From positions 75,001-139,000 of the forward strand of contig JBAMJV010003250.1 of NCBI GenBank assembly GCA_037951105.1: a stretch of 64,000 bases of DNA, read 5' to 3'. Origin of the DNA: Echinarachnius parma (taxonomy: Eukaryota; Echinodermata; Echinoidea; Clypeasteroida; Echinarachniidae). Shown in pieces: positions 53,801 through 62,800 of the stretch. The stretch's first letter is position 1; each line of letters starts with the position of its first letter. A program made the position numbers and the translations under genes. Below the pieces are notes generated by a model, which saw only the letters and a program-made list of their open reading frames with translations, made no database searches and was not told the origin of the DNA.

Positions 53801-56800
53801 ACAATGTATATCACCAAAGTTTATCTAGCAGACTTGTAACTTGATTGAAAAATTGTCAATTGTTACTACTGTCATTTGACCAAATACACAGTAGATGTAC
53901 ATACCCCACAATTTCATTAATTATTCTACAGCTGGGTGGTATTACCAATCAGAGATTGCCTATCATCTTAATTTAACACTGTAGGTATGGCTTCAGGTAC
54001 TTGAGTGAATGTTACTCCGCGCACAGCAAACACAAGACGCAAGTTTCACTGTTTACCGAGTGATTATTGCAAATATTGTTGAGTTTATTATTGAATGGCT
54101 AAAGACAGGGTCACGGTAGGGGCAGTCTTACATTTTAGGAGCACACATTGATCTTATCTACAGTTATAGAATATGTCTTATCTTAGGACAGGAAATTCAA
54201 ATAAATTTGCATACACTAAAATCAACTCCTTGGAGTTGATCTTATCTTCAAAAGTTGATCTTAAAATCAACTTTACAGAATACCAAACTTGGATCTTCAG
54301 ATCAACTTTAGCTCTTTTACAAGAATACCAAACACAAACATGCAATAACGAAATTAGTTTTTAAACTCACGAATGCAGTTTGGAACTTCCTCAGAGAAAT
54401 TCCCACTGGCCAGACATGTCATCTGAGTTCGGTCCTCAATTTGGTAGCCATCCATGCAGGCAAATGTACAATTGTCTCTCCACTCAACAGAGCCTCCTGC
54501 TAGACAAGTTCCATCTAACCCAGCAACCGAATCATAGGCAGGGACATCGCAAGTTACAACTGTTTGGGAATAAAGAGAAAGAAGAAACTCAATATTTGAT
54601 TGAGGAAAAAAAAGGGAAAGTACATAAAATTGACTGATAAGGAAACTAGCTGGATCTTCGACTGCGCGCAGTCGAAACGGATGCCTCTGCCATTGCACGA
54701 TTTGATATGAGCAGTCACCTTTGACCGAGCGACCCTTTAAATCTAATCAGTTCATTGGCTCCTCAAGATACATAATTGTGCCAAGTTATATGGAAATCTG
54801 TCAACCAAATCTTGAGATATCACGATTAAGAGCTATTTTTTGCATACTCATGTTTTAAAAACCAAATCTCATTGAGATACATTCATGTACCAAGTTAGGT
54901 GACAATAAGTCAATTGGTTCTTGAGATATTGAGATAACGAGCTATTTTCACATATGTAATGAGACCTGTGACCTTTGACCTCATGACCCCAACATTTAAT
55001 CGGTTAATTGGCTCCTCAGATCAAGATACATACACGTACTAAGTTTGGTGGAAATCTGTCAACCAGTTCTTGAGATATTGCGATAACGAGAATGGGACGT
55101 ACGTACAGACGGACAACCAGAAAACATAATGCCTCCAGCCACTTTGTTGCGGAGGCATAAAAATGAATGATTTTGCATGGGTCGATGGCCGAGAATATTG
55201 CACAGTAACAGAAAACACACACACACACACAAACAAAAGCTAGATATCACTCCAAGACCAAGTCCAGTTTCTGGCGTCCATGTCAACACACAACATCCTT
55301 TTTCGTTAAAGAACACAATTCAGGCATCACTATCAGTGTCACAATCTCACAACGTGAGCCATACAATAAGACGCCAAACAAAGGAATTAACATGCAGGAA
55401 AGTTGCAAGTAACAACTGTTATGAAAAAAGAAAAAAAAAAGTTTCTTTTAGAGTAACTGGTTTGGTAAAAGGTGCTTACTCTGACAAATGGGTGGCGAGG
55501 TGAGTTGGCCCTCAGAGTTGCAGGTTGAAGCAGGCTCCGAGACTAACGTGTAGCCTGTACTGCAGTCAAACTGACACTGGGTGCCATCTGTGACATCAAT
55601 TCCTGCTGAACAGTTGCCCAAAAGGTCAGAGACCGGTCCGACGTAACTCACCCTGCACAAGCCTGTTACAAAAGATAGTTTAATGATCATAAAAAGTAAC
55701 TGTGAATTCCTTATAAATGCACTTAATTCTGCAATGCTGTGATGTTACACCCGTGGTGCGAGTACTGTCTTATCAGATAGCAATGGGGCATTTGGAGAAC
55801 ATGCAATACAGTGGTTCTGCCATGATATCTAACATAAGATGCCGAGCATACTCACCCAAGTTTGTCAAACAGACTTGTAACTCAATTGAAACATTGTCAA
55901 TTATTACTACTGTAATTTGTCGAAATACACAAACGATACATACCCCACAATTCTGTTGATTATTCTACAGATATGTAATATTTCAATAAGTTTTTTCTTG
56001 GTGGAATGAATTTCTAAAACTAATATCTTTCATTTATTAGAAAAGTATTTTTTGGGGGGTTGAATCCCAAAACTTACGAATACAGTTTGGAACTTCCTCT
56101 GAGAAATTCCCACTGGCCTGACATGTCATCTGAGTTGGGCCCTCAAGCTGATAGCCATCCATGCAGGAGAATGTACAATTGTCTCTCCACTCAACAGAGC
56201 CTCCTGCTAGACAAGTTCCATTTAACCCAGCTACCGAATTATAGGCAGGGACGTCGCAAGTTACAACTGTTATAGAATAAAGAAAGAAACTAAATCATTG
56301 ATTGAGGAAAAAAATGGGAAAGTACATAAAAAAGACTGTTAAGAAATTACGAATCATGATTTTGCATGGGATGGCCAAGATTATATAACACCTTAGAATG
56401 TTCTCGAGCTGTGATTGGTTGAATTCAGGTTACATGATATTCAGTAGAAATTGTCTATCGAAGCCCCGACCATGCAATAGTGCACTATTGCACAGCCGGT
56501 GACGTCACTTGTCATGAGCCGTGTCGTGCACCGTGCAATAGTGACGTCACTCGTCATGAGCCGTGTCGTGCACCGTGCAATAGTGCACGGTGCATGACGA
56601 AAGACGTCGCTGAACGGGCGATGGACCATCTTGTTTACTACATGTATGCACGTCTAAATCTTTCTACGCGATTTGCAAGCTACATACGCCGTACACGCTA
56701 CACATACGTAAATGCTCTTTAAAATTGAAGCGCTCATTTAAATCTTGCAGCGCACAGCACAATATGCAGCGCCTAATTCCAATTCCAACTTCGAACGGTA

Positions 56801-59800
56801 CGTGATCTTGAAATGGATATTTTTATTCATCATATCAGTAAAACATTGATTGCACATCAAATTGGATTATCGTGAGCATGAGACCATGGCATTGTATTGT
56901 AGACTCGACTAGCCTGTCTTCTTTGGATCTTCTATGGATATTAGTGCAGTGAGTGGTGACACTAACCAGTACAGTACAGTGGCAGCTAGTTTCTAGACAA
57001 GACTAGATCTATAAAGTACTATGTCTAGGTCTCATCTACTGTCTAGTTAAGTACAGTCTCTATGTGTTTATTAACTTGGCCCAGCTTTGCATACTAGGCA
57101 ATCAAAATTGCAATGGGATTTTGGGGAATGTGTCGCGCGCTGCCGGGATGGACATGATAGACATAAAAGGTAAAACAACACTTCATTTAGCTTGTAGTTT
57201 TGAAATTTGTAAACATTTAATTCAGCGCTGTATGTCATGGGCATGGCTAGTCTTCCATTGAGTTATTGAAGTGTTATATAAAGGAAATAATGAATGCTTT
57301 TGCCTGTGCAATTGGGCCGATAATATTTCACTCAATGCGAGCCTCGCCTCTTGTCTATTTGAACTCGGCGCTGCGCACCTCGTGAAAATAGACAGGCTTG
57401 ACTCGCATTTCGTGCAATATTATTTGGCCATTGCACGCAAAATCATTCATTATTTTCCTAATATTGCATGACAAGAGAAACCACGAACAAAGTAAACTAG
57501 ATGTCTCCTCTTAGACCAAGTCCAATTCTGGCTTCCAAGTCAACAATCCAAGTATCACAATCAGTGTCACATATCTCACAACTTGAGCCATGCAATAGAT
57601 ATTCTATATTATGGTCCGGTTTTTAAGATCATTCAATAGACAATTTCTACTGAATTACATGTGACATAAATTCAATGCAATCACATTTAAGAACATTCTA
57701 TTTTAAATGACATTTATTGGACTTTGTGTTCACATTTCAAGATCATTAACTATGATATCATAACTATCATCATTGCTTTTTTGGACTTTTTATAACTTTT
57801 GATGATTAATGAAGAGGAACATAAATAAGGTAATTGGAACAGCTGCAATATATTAATCATCATATTTAGCCAAATGAACCATTACGTAATCATTCTAGCA
57901 CAACAATTCCGGTAAGCATACAATCCAAGGACCGTTTTGTATTCAAATGGTACCAAGTTATCTAAATATCTTGGGGACAAAATCTGTGTGGTACATTTGT
58001 CACCATTTATCCAAATAACGGACTAGATATATAGGTAAGTTGCAAGTAACAACTGTCATGAAAAAAAAAGAAAGAAAAAAAAGTTTCTTTTTAGAGCAAC
58101 TGGTTTGGTATTAAAAAGGTGCTTACTCTGACAAATGGGTGGCGAGGTGAGTTGGCCCTCAGAGTTGCAGGTTGAAGCAGGCTCCGAGACTAACGTGTAG
58201 CCTGTACTGCAATCAAACTGACACTCTGTGCCATCTGTGACATCACTTCCTGCTGAACAGTTGCCTAAACGGTCAGAGACCGGTCCGACATAACTCACCC
58301 TGCACAACCCTGTTGCAAAATGAAAGTTTAATGACATTATAAAGTTACAGTGAATTCCTTATAAATGAGGCCATGCTGTTATGTTACACTCCTTGTGCAA
58401 TACTATTTTTGTCTTCTGGGGCATTTTGAGGACATGCAATACAAACAGTGGCTATAGAACTGCCATGATAACCAACAATAAGATGCCTAGCATACTCACC
58501 CAAGTTTGTCAAACAGACGCAATTGAAACATTCTCAATTATTACTACTGTAATTTGTCGAAATACACAAACGATACATACCCCACAATTACATGTATGTT
58601 GATTATTCTACAGATATGTAATATTTCAATAAGTTTTTTCTTGGTGGAATGGATTTCTAAAACTAATATCTTTCATTTATTAGAAAAGTATTTTTTGTGG
58701 GGTTGAATCCCTTTAAAACTTACGAATACAGTTTGGAACTTCCTCAGAGAAATTCCCACTGGCCTGACATGTCATATGAGTTGGGCCCTCAAGCTGATAG
58801 CCATCCATGCAGGCAAATGTACAATTGTCCCTCCACTCAACAGAGCCTCCTGCAGAACAACTTCCATTTAACCCAGCAACTGAATCATAGGCAGGGACGT
58901 CGCAAGTTACAACTGTTTGGGAATACAGAGAAAGAGGGCACTGAATATTTATTTGAGGAAAAAACAACGGAAAGTACATACAAAATTGACTGTAAAGAAA
59001 TTACGAATGATTTTGCATGGAATGGCCAAGATTATATAACACCTTAGAATGTTCTCGAGCTGTGATTGGTTGAATTCAGGTTACATGATATTCAGTAGAA
59101 ATTGTCTATCGAAGCCCCAACCATGCATGCACTAGTGCACTATTGCATGGCCAGTGCTGAACGGGCGATGGACCATCTTGTTTACTACATGTATGCACGT
59201 CTAAATCATTCTACGCGATTTGCAAGCTACATACGCCGTACGCGCTACACATACGCTTTAAAATTGAAGTGCTCTACTGGACTATTTTTTGGACTTTTTA
59301 AAAAAACTTTTGATGATTAATGAAGAGGAACATAAATAAGGTAATTGGAACAGCTGCAATATATTAATCATCATATTTAGCCAAATGAACCATTACGTAA
59401 TCATTCTAGCACAACAATTCCGGTAAGCATACAATCCAAGGACCGTTTTGTATTAAAATGGTACCAAACAAGGTAAATTTCTAAGTTACCTATTAAATAT
59501 CTTGGGAAAAATCTGTGTGGTACATTTGTCACCATTTATCCAAATAACGCATTAGATATATAAGTAAGTTGCAAGTAAACAACTGTCATGAAAAAAGAAA
59601 AAGAAGAAAACAAAGTTTCTTTTAAAGCAACTGGTTTGGTAAAAGGTGCTTACTTTCACAAATGGGTGGCGAGGTGAGTTGGCCATCAGAGTTGCAGGTT
59701 GAAGCAGGCTCCGAGACTAACGTGTAGCCTGTACTGCAATCAAACTGACACTCAGTGCCATCTGTGACATCACTTCCGGCTGAACAGTTGCCCAAAAGGA

Positions 59801-62800
59801 CAGAGACCGGTCCGACGTAAATCACCCTGCACAAGCCTGTTACAAAATGAAAGTTTAATGATGTTATAAAGTTACAGTGAATTCCTTATAAATGATGCCA
59901 TGCTGCGATGTTACACTCCTTGTCCAATACTATTTTTGTCTTCTGGGGCATTTTGAGAATGTGCAATACAAACAGTGGGCCGTATGCATAAAAACAAGCA
60001 ATTGCTTATAAGCAAATGCTTTAAGCACAAGCAAGAGCTTGTCAAGCAAAAGATCAAGTTCAAGCAATTGCTTAAATTCGTATGCACAAGCCTTTGCTTG
60101 TGCTGAAACATTTTGCTTGCACTGCCTAAGCAATTGCTTACGTGTTGGACAAAGGATCGTTACGGTTGTTCGAACATCGCACTGCAGGGCAACAACGCTT
60201 CGTGCCCGACCTGGCAGCAGTATTTTTTATTACGCAAATAGGGGGGAAACAGCGCAGCGCAATCAGGGGGGTTTCTGTGCAGATCGATGGACAAAAATTG
60301 CCGTAAAAAGTCTAAAATAACAGGAATTTGATCACAACATAACCTCTGGAATATGGAGCTTGAAATCATCCTGAAACGGTACAAAAATTTGATCGTTAAA
60401 GTAGATTTCCGTTGTTTTTAAATGTAGATTCAGCTCATATTTCCATATTTTATACATAATCCATAACACGAATATTACAAGTGTTTCAAAATATTGTTAT
60501 TAAGGAGTTATCATCAATTAATTAGTGGTAATTCATGAGCCAGTATTGCGGCATCAAAAGTCCCGCCGAATCCAGCTGAAATACTATGACGTCAGTCAGT
60601 GAGTAAAGTGATCATTAGCAGACGATGTCCGATACATAACAAACACATTTTATAGTGCCTTTTTAACATAACTCTGTTCAATCATCCTTGTTTATTAAGG
60701 CAAATTTTTGTCATTATTTGCTCCTCTGCCTCACTCTTAAAAGCACTTTGTTGTTCTTTGACACACAATTTTCCCGTAAAGCATGCTAAATAACGTTATT
60801 TTATTCTATCACATCACCCATAAGTATCACACACAGAACTGCACATTCAGCGACACCCGCATCAAAATTCAGCTATTGAACCATGGGCCAATAGATCGTG
60901 CCCAGACTTCGGCGGGTCTTTCAAGCATATAAAGTAGGATGGTGTGTGACTTACTTCATTGAATTCGTCTTTATTTCCGTGATTTTCAACAAATTTCTAC
61001 TTTAAACACGAAAGGCTAGCACAAGCAATTGCTTGTTTTTATGTATACAGCCCAGTGGCTATAGAACTGCCATGATAACAAACAATAAGATGCCTAGCAT
61101 ATATACGCAAAGTTTGTCAAATAGACTTGTAACTCAATTGAAACATTGTCAATTATTACTACCCCCATTTGTCCAAAGACACAAAAGAAACATAACCCAT
61201 AATTGTGTAAATAATTGTACAGACATGCACTATTCAAAAAGGTTTTTAAGACTTACGAATGCAGTTTGGAACTTCCTCTGAGAAATTCCCACTGGCCTGA
61301 CATGTCATCTGAGTTGGGCCCCCAAGCTGATAGCCATCAATGCAGGAGAATGTACAATTGTCCCTCCACTCAACAGAGCCTCCTGCTGAACAACTTCCAT
61401 TTAACCCAGCAACTGAATCATAGGCAGGGACGTCGCAAGTTACAACTAATTGGGAATAAAGAGAAAGAAGATACAATATTTGATCGAGGAAATAATTGGT
61501 AAAATAATACCAAATCAACATACAAAAAAAATTTCTTTTGATTGATAAGTGCTTTCTGCAGAACAGTGTTTATTCAAACCATCAACAAAGAATGTTTTAA
61601 TTTGTAGTTCTGTTATATACATGTAATTTCACAATCATCATCATCATCATCATCATACCAACTTTTTCATCATCATCATCATACCAACTTTTTCATCATC
61701 ATCATCATACCAACTTTTTCATCATCAACATCATCCTCAACTTCATCACCATCATGACCATCATCACCATCATGACCATCATCATCATACCAACTTTTTC
61801 ATCATCATCATCTCCATCACCATCATCACCAACTTCATCATCATCATCATTTTCATGATCATCACCGCCATCACTCTCTTACTTGTGCATGTGAGTGGAG
61901 GTTCAGTGAAGGTTCCATCTAGTCTGCACCGGATACTTGAGCTTCCATTAACAACCTTGTACCCCTCAAGGCATTCCAAACTGCAGGTATCATTGTAAAG
62001 CACTTCAGAGTTGGCACCGCAGCTTCCGGCTATCATTTCTTCATCATACTCAGATACACACGTTATGTCTAGGGATGACAAATATGTAATGTAAATGAAA
62101 AATAATCTTCTTTTTTCGGGTGAAAGAAAAAATCAGTGAAAATGCAACAATCAGCAAATATGAATGAAAGAACAATTTTGTCCAGTATTTGGAGAGAAAT
62201 AAGATGTCTAGCGATGATAGATATTGGAAGTTGCATTTTATTGTCATTAGTGGTACAGGGAAAGTTCTTTGACCTTGTTAGACTGGAATCAAAGTCAACA
62301 GTATGGTAAAGCACTATTTATATTCTTCCTCTCCGTGCTGCTAAATATCTTGTCAATTCACTGTCTGACACACTCAATACAAACCCTAATTTGTGCAGAT
62401 GCAGCAAACCGGTTTCTGACAATAAAAACAAAAGATGTGGTAATAAATAAACACTACATCACGTTTTGAATGCTTGAAAAATTTGCTGTAATATCTCACT
62501 GGCTTGATTGAAAAGGAGATTGGCAACTTGCAACATGTGCATATTTATGTAGACTTGAATAATACCACTCATCCAAAAATAGGACCTTGAACAATTCCCA
62601 TTGCATGCACCCAAACAAATCTTTGCTGTGACATATGTGTCTTTTTGGAAACAAATGGAAACAACTTTTGATTTTGTAATTGTCTGATCTGTTTGAGATC
62701 AATGTCACTAGAATGCATGAATACAAATCCCATAGACACTCTCCGATTGTTAGTGACATTGAGAGGAATGGATACAATGTGATTTGTATTCCCCTTGAAG

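Noticed and set aside
58697..59047. + strand frames opposite the A-type CCP exons (also near 46535, 54380, 56060, 61215)
   Set aside because: They are antisense shadows of the CCP exons; the - strand has splice sites, correct phases and the cysteine pattern.
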